A DNA stretch of 44,798 nt from Anaerolineae bacterium (lineage in GTDB: Bacteria > Chloroflexota > Anaerolineae > Anaerolineales > Villigracilaceae), in contig JAKLPV010000200.1 of NCBI GenBank assembly GCA_022013685.1, positions 1 through 44,798 of the forward strand. The letters run 5' to 3'. This document shows positions 7,544-15,401 of this stretch, piece by piece. The notes beneath the pieces were generated by a model. That model did no database searches and was not told the origin of the DNA. It saw only the letters and a program-made list of their open reading frames with translations. Position 1 is the stretch's first letter. Each line of letters starts with the position of its first letter. The position numbers were made by a program, and so were the translations under genes.

Positions 7544-9418
7544 TCAGTTCACAAGTTCGGCGGCATGATGGCCGTTGGGACGTGTGGCCGGTTCAAAGGC
7601 TGCCGGCACAGGCGCCATGACCCGGATGGGGGGAATCGGCTTTTGCTGTTCGTAAGTGTTGTAGGTATCGGTCGAGTAATAGCGATACCCGCCATAATGC
7701 TGGCCGCCATTTTGGGGCACGCGGTTGAAAACCGTCCCTATCACCTTTGCGCCGCTGCGCTTCAGTTGCGCCAGGGTCGATTTGGCCTCATCCGCCGGGG
7801 ATTTGCCCGGCTGTAAAACCAATAAAACGCCATCCATCAGGCTGGCAAGGATCTGGGCGTCCGAAACCATCATCGGCGGGCCATCAAAGATGATCACATC
7901 TGCCTTCTGGCGCAGTTCGGCCAGGATGTGCAGCATTTTTTCAGAACCCAGCAATTCAGACGGGTTGGACGGCAGGCTGCCGCTGGTGATGACCAGCATC
8001 CCGCGCGAGATACCGTTCGAGTGTTTCCAAACCGATTCGAGCTTGAGAGAGTCCCGAAAAAGGGTCGTCAGTCCAAGCCGGTTCGGGATGCCAAGCGCGC
8101 GATGGACCGATGGGCGGCGCAGGTCGGCATCCACCAAAACCACCCTTTTGCCGCTCTGGGCAAAAATAGCGGCCAGGTTCGAGGCGACGGTGGTCTTGCC
8201 TTCGCCGGGACGCGAGCTGGTCACCAGCAGGGTCTTGGGCGGTTGATCCTCGCCGGAAAACTCAATGCCTGAACGCAAGTTTCGGAACGCTTCCGCGGCA
8301 GGCGAACGCGGGAAGGCAGCCACATGCAACTGGCGAGGGCCTTCGGCTGGCTTCATATCCGCAATATAGCCCAGGACAGGCAAACCAAGCACCTGGTCGA
8401 CATCCATCGGCGAACGCAGGCTTTCATCGAGATATTCGATCGCAAAAGCAATGCCAAAGGCCAGCATCAACCCGACCGCCGCGCCAAGCATGGCGGTTCG
8501 AACAGGTAAAGGCCGCACAGGAGACCCGGGGACTGCGGCCTCTTCGATCTGAACAATGCTGGGGGTGTTTTGCAGGCGCGCCAGGCGCACCTCTTCGAGG
8601 CTGCCCAGCAATTGCAGGTAGATTTGCTGGTACAGTTCGAGCGTCTTCTGTAAGTGAGTCAGGCGGTCCGAAGCGCCGCTGCTGGTCGGTTTGCCGAGCA
8701 CGAGCAGGTTCGCATAAATCTGCTGGTAAAGCTCGAGCGTGGATTTTAGCTGCGCCAGGCGGGCCGTCCACTCGGTGGGGGCCAGGTCCGGGGTTCTGCC
8801 GCGATTGGTGGTGTAGTAAATATCGTTTTCCAGCGAGGCAATTTCGGATTGCAACTGGGCGATTTTTGCTTCAGCCTGGACGATCTGCTCCTCGACATTT
8901 TCCATGGTCAGGCGGTTGATCTGCTCTTGCAGTTGGTCGATCTGCCCGCCAACCTGCCCCACCTGCGCCTGCAAACCTTCCTCGCTGGTCAGGTAACGGC
9001 TGGACTGCAGGCTGTCGTTCTGGGCTACCAGAACACCCACCAGGGTATTGGCGATCGCCGCAGCGCGCCCGGCATCGTTGTCTTCAACGGTCAGGGTGAT
9101 GACCTGGGTATCGCGCAATTGTTCGGCTTTGATCTGGTTGGAGCTGATCCGATAGCCCAGCTCAGCCGAGGCGCTGTCCAGTACCGGTTTGGTTTTTAGA
9201 AGTTGAATAAAGGTCTGGGCCAGTTGCTGGCTGGCAAGGTAGGCCAGGTCAGAATTTTGCCCTTGTGGGGCGCGAATCACCAGCAATTTGGTGCTGGATT
9301 GATAAACGGGCGATTGGTTAACGCTAAAAAGGTAACTGGCTGTTCCCCCAAGGATTAATCCCAGGGCCAGCAGCCAGGCCCAGCGTTGTAACATGCCCAG
9401 GTAATGTTTGATTTCCAT
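7544..9418 (-). CDS. Wzc-type polysaccharide co-polymerase / tyrosine autokinase
   Basis: 624 residues from the ATG at 9418, which has GAGGAG upstream; the longer TTG reading would start inside that site. Counting from the ATG, a Wzz domain with a first membrane helix (about 14-35) is followed by long coiled coils (145-200), a second helix near 308-328, and a cytoplasmic BY-kinase domain. That domain has Walker A SSRPGEGKTT (401-410), Walker A' VVLVDADLRRP (426-436) and Walker B VIIFDGPP (508-515). A tyrosine-rich tail (574-589, six Tyr) is the expected autophosphorylation site. The phrase TLELYQQIY occurs twice in the coiled-coil region, a small internal duplication. The phosphatase gene follows after one base. 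Confidence 0.95.
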   Translation of the reverse strand: MEIKHYLGMLQRWAWLLALGLILGGTASYLFSVNQSPVYQSSTKLLVIRAPQGQNSDLAYLASQQLAQTFIQLLKTKPVLDSASAELGYRISSNQIKAEQLRDTQVITLTVEDNDAGRAAAIANTLVGVLVAQNDSLQSSRYLTSEEGLQAQVGQVGGQIDQLQEQINRLTMENVEEQIVQAEAKIAQLQSEIASLENDIYYTTNRGRTPDLAPTEWTARLAQLKSTLELYQQIYANLLVLGKPTSSGASDRLTHLQKTLELYQQIYLQLLGSLEEVRLARLQNTPSIVQIEEAAVPGSPVRPLPVRTAMLGAAVGLMLAFGIAFAIEYLDESLRSPMDVDQVLGLPVLGYIADMKPAEGPRQLHVAAFPRSPAAEAFRNLRSGIEFSGEDQPPKTLLVTSSRPGEGKTTVASNLAAIFAQSGKRVVLVDADLRRPSVHRALGIPNRLGLTTLFRDSLKLESVWKHSNGISRGMLVITSGSLPSNPSELLGSEKMLHILAELRQKADVIIFDGPPMMVSDAQILASLMDGVLLVLQPGKSPADEAKSTLAQLKRSGAKVIGTVFNRVPQNGGQHYGGYRYYSTDTYNTYEQQKPIPPIRVMAPVPAAFEPATRPNGHHAAELVN

Positions 9419-9511
9419 CGGAAAACTTCTCCTCAACAGTAAATATACAGGTTGAACTTTCTAAATCTTACCCCCTATCCTGTTGAGAAAACGTAATATA
9501 AGTGTTGCAAA

Positions 9512-10990
9512 CTACTCGCCGGAACCAATAGCGGGCTGGCAATAGAGCTGTGTCCAGCGGTCATAACGCACTGTACATGTTGGGCGGTCAGGGTTGGCAA
9601 CCGCCAGGGTCTGCGCAAAAGGATATGGGCCGGGTATCTTCAATTCGGGGTAGGCATTTTGCAGGCTTTCAAGATACCAGGGGAAATGCAGCAGATCGGC
9701 TGCCACAATAGCCAGATCCGGGCGCTGCCCGAGTGAAAAATGAAAATACCAAAGCGCAAAAATCGCCTGGTCGCCCTCGGCAAAGAGCAGCGCATCCGCC
9801 GGAACCGTTGAAAGAACCTGCTCGCCGAATTTTTCAGCGCGCATATCAGCGGAGGCATCGACCTGCGGCCAGTTCATGCCCGCCTGGATAAACAGGATCA
9901 CAAAAAAAGACAAGCCTGTCAACCGCGCAACGCGCATCCAGCGGGATGAGATGCCCGCCATCAGGCCATGCAAACCGGCCCCAATCCAGATCGAAAAACA
10001 TAAAATCGCCGGGAGGAAATATAAGAAAGAGTCGCTGGTGGCATATCCAAGGGCCAGGGCTGTCGAAGCAAAAACGATCCAGGCCAAACTGCGCTGAAGC
10101 GAATCGGAAAGCCGCCCGTTAAAGGCCCCATACAGGCCAAACAGCAGCCCGATCAGGCCAAATTGTCCCCACAGCAAAGCCGCCAACGCCGAGACTCGTT
10201 CCAGCAAATCGCCCCCCGAAAGCGCAAAAAACTGCCCATGATAAAGCTGGCCCGAGATCAGCCACAAAAAGCCATCCAGTGTGGCCGCGTTGCCCCAATT
10301 CACCGGCGCAGCAGACAGGGCACGCACTGGCAAGACCAGGTAAATCATCAAGCCGGCAATCAAGCCCCACAAGCGCAGAGAAATCGAACGGGTTCGGGCC
10401 CGCCAATGTTGAAAACTAACGGCAAATACGATCGGGAACAGCAAAAAAAGCGTGCTGTGATTGCCAAGTCCCAGGCCAAAGGTCAAACCGATCAGCCAGT
10501 CAGGGTGCCGGGCTGCTGGCTCGGACCGATTCCCGCCAAAGCACAGATATAAAAGAATCGCCACAAATAAGTTGTGCAGGGCATAGACCTCGGTAATGAC
10601 CGCCTGCGACCAGGCCAGGGGGGCCAGGCCAAAAGCAAAGCCCGCTGCCAGGCCGGACAAATGAATAAAAAACGGATTGTCCCCAGGCAGCCGCCTGCTC
10701 ACAAGGGCGTAAATAAAAACCGAAGCCGCGGTCATTGCCAGCGCAGAAAGCAGGTTGGTGCGATAAGCCAGTACGCCAAACGGCAGGGACTGGAAGAGGC
10801 GCGCCAGGAGCAGGTAGGTCGGATAACCGCTGGGGTGCGCCACGCCTCCCGTAGCAGCCGCCGTGATCAAGTCGCCGCCATCCGCGCCGAAATGGGCCCA
10901 GGCCAGGCCGGGAGCCATACAGGCCAGATAAACACCCATCAGCGGGAAAGACAGTAACAGGATCGGCAGGAGAGTTTTATATCTTTGCAT
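9512..10990 (-). CDS. DUF2723-family membrane glycosyltransferase-like protein
   Basis: 492 residues from the ATG at 10990; the longer open frame upstream runs through a terminator hairpin and is unlikely. The N-terminal signature LACMAPGLAWAHFGADGGDLITAA, with GGVAHPSGYPTYLLLARL, is that of DUF2723 (TMEM260-like) proteins, which share the GT-C membrane fold of protein O-mannosyltransferases. About ten hydrophobic segments follow and a C-terminal soluble part contains ALLFAEGDQAIFALWYFHF. The conserved acidic residue in DGGD is the likely catalytic position by analogy with GT-C enzymes. It sits in the glycan cluster and may use a lipid-linked sugar donor. The substrate cannot be predicted. 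Confidence 0.82.
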   Translation of the reverse strand: MQRYKTLLPILLLSFPLMGVYLACMAPGLAWAHFGADGGDLITAAATGGVAHPSGYPTYLLLARLFQSLPFGVLAYRTNLLSALAMTAASVFIYALVSRRLPGDNPFFIHLSGLAAGFAFGLAPLAWSQAVITEVYALHNLFVAILLYLCFGGNRSEPAARHPDWLIGLTFGLGLGNHSTLFLLFPIVFAVSFQHWRARTRSISLRLWGLIAGLMIYLVLPVRALSAAPVNWGNAATLDGFLWLISGQLYHGQFFALSGGDLLERVSALAALLWGQFGLIGLLFGLYGAFNGRLSDSLQRSLAWIVFASTALALGYATSDSFLYFLPAILCFSIWIGAGLHGLMAGISSRWMRVARLTGLSFFVILFIQAGMNWPQVDASADMRAEKFGEQVLSTVPADALLFAEGDQAIFALWYFHFSLGQRPDLAIVAADLLHFPWYLESLQNAYPELKIPGPYPFAQTLAVANPDRPTCTVRYDRWTQLYCQPAIGSGE

Positions 10991-11001
10991 CGCAAAAGAA
11001 G

Positions 11002-11033
11002 GACAGGATGGAGGTTTGAGCCTCCATCCTGTC
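11002..11033 (-). terminator. Intrinsic-type terminator after the cysteine-repeat gene
   Basis: A perfect 13-bp stem (arms 11002-11014 and 11021-11033) with a 6-base loop, about 25 bases after the stop of the cysteine-repeat gene. On the minus strand it is followed by CTTCTTTTG, a weak U-tract. It separates this gene from the DUF2723 gene, whose start lies 11 bases further on. Confidence 0.7.
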
Positions 11034-11057
11034 ATAAAGTCACACGGCAAAACAGGC

Positions 11058-12142
11058 TTAACGTCCGGCAGGGGTGTAGACGGCTGTGAAATCAGCCACT
11101 TTTGCGCAGGCCAGGCCATCTTCAGTCGTAGTTTCGAGCGCGATCCAGGGCGGGGTGGCCTCATCAAGATCATCGCTGTAATAGTAGATGGTCATCTCTT
11201 TACCGGGGCGGGCCGCAAAACAGATTTCCCATTCGCCCTCTTCTTCATCCTTGTTCATTTGTTCTTTGAGGCTGGCGTCGCGGAAATGGACAACATGGCA
11301 GCCGGGGAAATAGAGCAGATCGCCTTCATCAACGCCAGGGAAGGGAACACTCGCCGTATCCTGCTCGGGGTAGGCCACAAAAACCTCGTTCGAAAGACCG
11401 GCGACCTTATATTCGGCCCGAATGATACAAACACCGCCCACGGCATAGGATCCCGAAGCCGCGAAGGAAATGCGGGAAGCGGGGGGCTGCACCGAACCGC
11501 CCACGCCGCCCGGGAAGAGCGGGTTGGCGCCGGGTTCTTCAGCGCCTGGCCGCGGCTGGAGTACGCCCGCCGGCATATAGACGCCGGTATATGGCCCGGT
11601 GGAACAAATCAAGCGGCCGTTGTCTTCAAGGGCGCTCGGGATCTCAGCCCAGGTGCGCGTTCCACCCGCCGGATTGTCTAGATAATAATAAATACTCATC
11701 TCAAAATCAGGATTGGCGCCAAAGCAAACCTTGGTGCTGGCGTCTTCGGCCAGCATGGGGTTGACCACCTGATCCTGCTTGTAATGAACAAAATGGCAGC
11801 CGGGGAAGAACAGGTCGCCTTCGCCGGAGAAAGGCACCCCGGTCGACTCTTCCAGCGGGATTTCGGCATCGGCATCGATTTTCAACTTTTTCGCGCCGTC
11901 AGGGTCGTTGAAATCGACTTCGAACAAGCAGACGCCACCCACGTTATACAGACCGTCTTCGGTGATAGTGTATTTCGAGGCAAGCGGCGCGTTGTCAATA
12001 TTGGCCGGGATCAAAGGCGAATACAATACCGGATCGCTGGCGGCAGGCTGGAACATGCCAGCCCAAACCGGGCCGGTCCGCGCCAGGCCAATGATGGAAA
12101 GGGTAAGGGCCAGGATAAGAAAGATCTGGATATATTTTTCAT
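11058..12142 (-). CDS. Secreted two-repeat cysteine protein of unknown family (frameshift in signal peptide)
   Basis: I do not recognise the family. The clean open frame runs 12056-11058 and holds two tandem repeats of about 134 residues (31-164 and 198-331). Each has four cysteines at matching places: GGVC, FPGCH, the CF of KVCF/EICF, and one near the end (Cys43, 87, 111, 151 and 210, 253, 279, 317). Each repeat closes with a TG/TA-VY-PAG motif. Upstream, AGGAGG (12148-12153) and ATG (12142) are followed by five As, and then by a reading that would be a good signal peptide (YIQIFLILALTLSIIGLA, ending VWA) joined to the repeats. It is one base out of frame with that ATG; six As would restore it. 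So this is either a sequencing error or a real break. Two disulfides per repeat are plausible. Confidence 0.65.
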
Positions 12143-12176
12143 GTTTTCCTCCTATATTTGAATAACATCAAGTTGG

Positions 12177-12234
12177 CTCTTTAGAAATTCCCGTGATAGG
12201 CCCCGCATTTTGGGGATGCGGGTTTCTTTAAGGC
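12177..12234 (-). repeat. Palindromic intergenic repeat, copy A (short form)
   Basis: Read on the minus strand this shares its flanks with copies B (31929-32019) and C (33528-33627): TTAAAGAA on the left, and CCTATCACGGGAATTTCTAA on the right. Its central hairpin is shorter, with 7-bp arms at 12202-12208 and 12216-12222. It lies between the DUF4012 and cysteine-repeat genes. Confidence 0.7.
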
Positions 12235-12304
12235 AAATATCAGAGAACCATCAGGTTAATTCTAACGTAGAAGCCGCATTCCCCACTTCGGATTTCTGCC
12301 GGAT

Positions 12305-14860
12305 TTAAGGGGGATAGAAAAATATTTCAAATTCCAGGTCGGTTTGCAGGCCCGCCCGATAGGTTACCGTATCTCCCTCAATGATTGCGCCATCAGGCAC
12401 ACGATAAATCGCCGAGCCTGGCGCAAGCTGAACCCGAACCAGGAAAGGAATATCAAGTGTTCCAGGCTGCTTTTGCACCCGCAGGCGATAAGCGATCAAC
12501 CCATCCTGAGCCTGCATTTGGAAAATATTCAACGGCAAGGCAAAGCGCATCATGGTGGTCTCAGACTGGCCGCCCGGTATGACCTTGAGCGTGCCGAAGG
12601 CCTGTATTCCGCCAATCTCTTCGTTGCCAAGATCGTCCACGCGCGCTGGAACGCTGCGATACGTCAACATCCAGTTGGCCGGGATGAATTGGGCCAGCGA
12701 GTCGATCAGCTGCGTCCCGGCCGGGCGATAAACGCGCGTGTAACTCCAATAGCAATCTGTGATCGGGTAAGATTTTTCGCCTTCGGCCCTGTTTTTTTGC
12801 GCCCACTGCGAGCAGGTAAACATCTCGGCGGCGTTGTTTTTATGGGTAATGCTCAAGACCGCCGTTGGGGAGAGCATGGCACGCAAGTCAAGATCATACT
12901 CCAGGCTGGTTTCAATCACTGCGCTGGTCTTATTGAAGCCAATATTGGAATCTGCCACCATCAGAAAATCGGCTTCCATGGGCTGCACAGCCCCGTCCCA
13001 GCCCTGGCGGGCAAGATAGTCGGCCAGAACCGGGTTATCGACCTGGATCAGCAGGCTGCGTTCTTCCAGCGCCGTCAAAAAGGTTTCAGCCAGGCGCTCC
13101 CAGCCCACCCGCCCGGAAATAACTTCCGCCATCAAAACCGGGGCGATGTCATTTAGAAACTGCTTATTGTCCCACTCCGGGTCAGCCAGGTCTTCAGCCG
13201 TAGGCTGTTTGGACTGACGGATTAATTCGATCACATTGCCTGCGCTGACCGCTGCGGGCTCCCCTGGTACTTTGAGAGGCCCGGTAGCTTGTAGCAGCTT
13301 AACCAGGAACTGCTGGTCGAAAGCGATCACGCCATCCACGGAGTGCGCGTTAACGTAAGAATATAACTGCTCGGCATACAGGGCGGTGGTCGGATAGTTC
13401 GTGAACCAGGTTGCATCCCGGAAAATCAAAACCGGGCTGTTCATGTAATGAGCCAACTGCCAGGGGGCGGTCGGATAAGGCTTGCTCCAGTCTTCAAGAA
13501 AACCCGAATTCACAAAAACTGGTTTGCTGACGCGGCCATCCTGCACCAATACCGTGCCCGCCGCAGTGATAAAGCCGCCCGTAGGACGCAGTTCGTCCTC
13601 GTTCTGGGCCAGGAGCAGGTACGTTTTGGGACCCTCATCGCTGGCGCCCAGCGCGCGCGGCAATTCAATCGCCAGGGAAAGGCTGTCCTGCATCAGGGCT
13701 GTCAGCGGGTCGAGATCGTCGCTAATCATATTCCCTATCTGTGGGGAAAAACTTTCCGGTTGCAACCGGGCGCGGGCGGCAAAAGCCTGCTCAAGGTGGG
13801 TTCGCGCTTCGCTCAGTTGCGGCCCGGCTTGAGCCAGCAGCCCCACCAGACGCTCAGGCGGCAGGGTTGCCGGGTCTTCTTGCTCCAAAATGGGGGCAGC
13901 AGCCTGAACAGCGCCATCCGCCGCCGCCAGCAGGGAATCGGCATAGGCCAACAAATCCTGGCTGGCTGCCAGTTCCCCGCCGTATTCCGGCACCCAACCG
14001 AGCATGGGCGTTAGCCACAAAAATGGCTCGACCTCGGCTTTCAAACCGAGAAAACTTGACCGAAAAGCCGAGAGCGCCGGACCAGCCTGGCGCGCACGCT
14101 CAAGCAATCCGTCAGGCGAGGAGAGCAATGATTGCAACGCGAGGGCCTCCTGGCGCAACTGTATAACCTGGGCGTACACCTGACGGGCTTTCAGTCCGCC
14201 GGCCAGGAGCAAAACAAGCAAAAGCAAACCAAAGACAGAGAGCAGCAACCGCGGCCACACTCCGAGGCCAGCTCTTCGGCGCTGATTTGGTAAGGCCGAG
14301 GCGCGCAACTCGCTTCCATCCGGCAAAATACTGGCTTTTTGTGATAAAGATTTGGCCAGGTAAGCCTCACGAACGATGATAGCCTGCAACAAACGTTGCA
14401 GCCCTTTGCGATGCCAGTCGCTCAGTGTGCTGTGCGGGGCAACCTCCAGTTCGTCGGCCACCAATTTATAGTTGTCTTTCTCCGCCTGCGAAAGCTCATC
14501 TTCAGGTTTTTGATAAACAAATAACAGGATGCTCTGGTCGATTCGTCCCCAGGCATCCCGCAAAGAGGCGGGCGCGGGCATGCCATGCAGGATTGGAGCA
14601 AAATACTGCGCCGCCAGTAGACCAAACTCGCCCCAATGCGTATCCAACCGTTTTCCCTGGCGCGGAGGAACTGCGGGCATGCTCTCGGCAAATAAGCGCG
14701 AGACGGCAGCGACAAGACGTTGACCGGGAGACTTACCCTGATTGTTTGCTTGGACAACCAGCAAGCTGCGCGCCCAGGGATGATCATCCAATTGCGCGGG
14801 TTGGAGGGCGTGTTCGAGGATAAATTTCAGGGCGTCAAGCTGCTGGTTGTCAGGTGTCAT
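12305..14860 (-). CDS. DUF4012 domain protein, membrane-anchored
   Basis: 851 residues from the ATG at 14860, with GGAG six bases upstream; an in-frame ATG at 14878 is less likely. Residues 1-190 are a soluble, mostly helical cytoplasmic segment. One strong membrane helix follows (about 200-220), then a long extracytoplasmic part. That part holds the DUF4012 core: TYLLLAQNEDELRPTGGFITAAG, then FRDATWFTNYPTTALYAEQLY, then VDGVIAFDQQFL and a C-terminal beta-rich region. DUF4012 has no proven function. It is often encoded with exopolysaccharide genes and resembles LytR-Cps2A-Psr-type context, so a role in attaching or handling glycan at the cell surface is plausible. It is the first gene of the minus-strand glycan group. 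Confidence 0.87.
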   Translation of the reverse strand: MTPDNQQLDALKFILEHALQPAQLDDHPWARSLLVVQANNQGKSPGQRLVAAVSRLFAESMPAVPPRQGKRLDTHWGEFGLLAAQYFAPILHGMPAPASLRDAWGRIDQSILLFVYQKPEDELSQAEKDNYKLVADELEVAPHSTLSDWHRKGLQRLLQAIIVREAYLAKSLSQKASILPDGSELRASALPNQRRRAGLGVWPRLLLSVFGLLLLVLLLAGGLKARQVYAQVIQLRQEALALQSLLSSPDGLLERARQAGPALSAFRSSFLGLKAEVEPFLWLTPMLGWVPEYGGELAASQDLLAYADSLLAAADGAVQAAAPILEQEDPATLPPERLVGLLAQAGPQLSEARTHLEQAFAARARLQPESFSPQIGNMISDDLDPLTALMQDSLSLAIELPRALGASDEGPKTYLLLAQNEDELRPTGGFITAAGTVLVQDGRVSKPVFVNSGFLEDWSKPYPTAPWQLAHYMNSPVLIFRDATWFTNYPTTALYAEQLYSYVNAHSVDGVIAFDQQFLVKLLQATGPLKVPGEPAAVSAGNVIELIRQSKQPTAEDLADPEWDNKQFLNDIAPVLMAEVISGRVGWERLAETFLTALEERSLLIQVDNPVLADYLARQGWDGAVQPMEADFLMVADSNIGFNKTSAVIETSLEYDLDLRAMLSPTAVLSITHKNNAAEMFTCSQWAQKNRAEGEKSYPITDCYWSYTRVYRPAGTQLIDSLAQFIPANWMLTYRSVPARVDDLGNEEIGGIQAFGTLKVIPGGQSETTMMRFALPLNIFQMQAQDGLIAYRLRVQKQPGTLDIPFLVRVQLAPGSAIYRVPDGAIIEGDTVTYRAGLQTDLEFEIFFYPP

Positions 14861-15100
14861 GCATTGCTCCGCAAACAAAACTATTCATAAACACAGTATT
14901 AAACCACGATTGTGAATGATTGACCATTCAGGCTTTTCAAGTTTGGCAAGTCCAAACCTGAGAATACAAACCCGGCCCCGCCCGGACATATACGCGTGCC
15001 ACGCAGGGTAAAGTGCCACGGAGTGGTAAAGCGGACTAGCCAGTCGCCTTTAAACGTCTTTTTAAGTAGCCGAGGGTCTCAATCCCCGGCAGTCTGGCTT

Positions 15101-15134
15101 AAAAAAAGAACAGGCTGGCATTTCTGCCAGCCTG
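15101..15134 (-). terminator. Intrinsic terminator of the tRNA-Pro transcript
   Basis: A perfect 10-bp stem (15111-15120 with 15125-15134) and 4-base loop, followed on the minus strand by TTCTTTTTTT. It lies 40 bases beyond the tRNA 3' end, so the tRNA is probably a single-gene transcript. Between this site and the DUF4012 start at 14860 I see no gene. Confidence 0.85.
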
Positions 15135-15172
15135 CGTTCTCGCCTTACGGGTCAAGCGAGAGAAGAATTTCT

Positions 15173-15247
<75 letters not shown>

Positions 15248-15258
15248 AAAGCCGTTAG

Positions 15259-15287
15259 ATTATACACATCCCATCCGCTTTTGACAA
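15259..15287 (-). promoter_or_regulatory. Sigma70-type promoter of tRNA-Pro
   Basis: On the minus strand TTGTCA (15282-15287), a 17-base spacer and TATAAT (15259-15264) form a near-perfect housekeeping promoter ending 11 bases before the tRNA. Its -35 box overlaps the region just upstream of the gyrA -10 on the other strand. Confidence 0.85.
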
Positions 15288-15294
15288 GCGTTTT

Positions 15295-15303
15295 TGGTAT
15301 AAT
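15295..15303 (+). promoter_or_regulatory. Extended -10 promoter (TGGTATAAT) for gyrA
   Basis: TATAAT at 15298-15303 with TGG directly upstream. The TTGACA seen at 15281-15286 is only 11 bases away, too close to serve as its -35; that box is better explained as the overlapping tRNA promoter. The predicted gyrA leader is about 90 nt. Confidence 0.6.
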
Positions 15304-15327
15304 TGCCAAGTTGCGATAGATGAGTTC

Positions 15328-15385
15328 GCCACAGAGACACAGGCGGCGCGGGATGTTCTTCCGCTGCTTTCGGTGTCTCTGTGGC
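15328..15385 (+). repeat. Inverted repeat in the gyrA leader
   Basis: Perfect 13-bp arms at 15328-15340 and 15373-15385 enclose 32 bases. It lies between the gyrA -10 and the start codon, so the gyrA mRNA leader should fold into a long hairpin ending 16 bases before the ATG. It may be regulatory or a dispersed repeat unit. Confidence 0.6.
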
Positions 15386-15401
15386 TTGAAAGAGGATATT
15401 T

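Noticed and set aside
15281..15303. TTGACA plus TATAAT as a classical gyrA promoter
   Set aside because: The spacer is only 11 bases; the -35 belongs to the tRNA promoter on the other strand.
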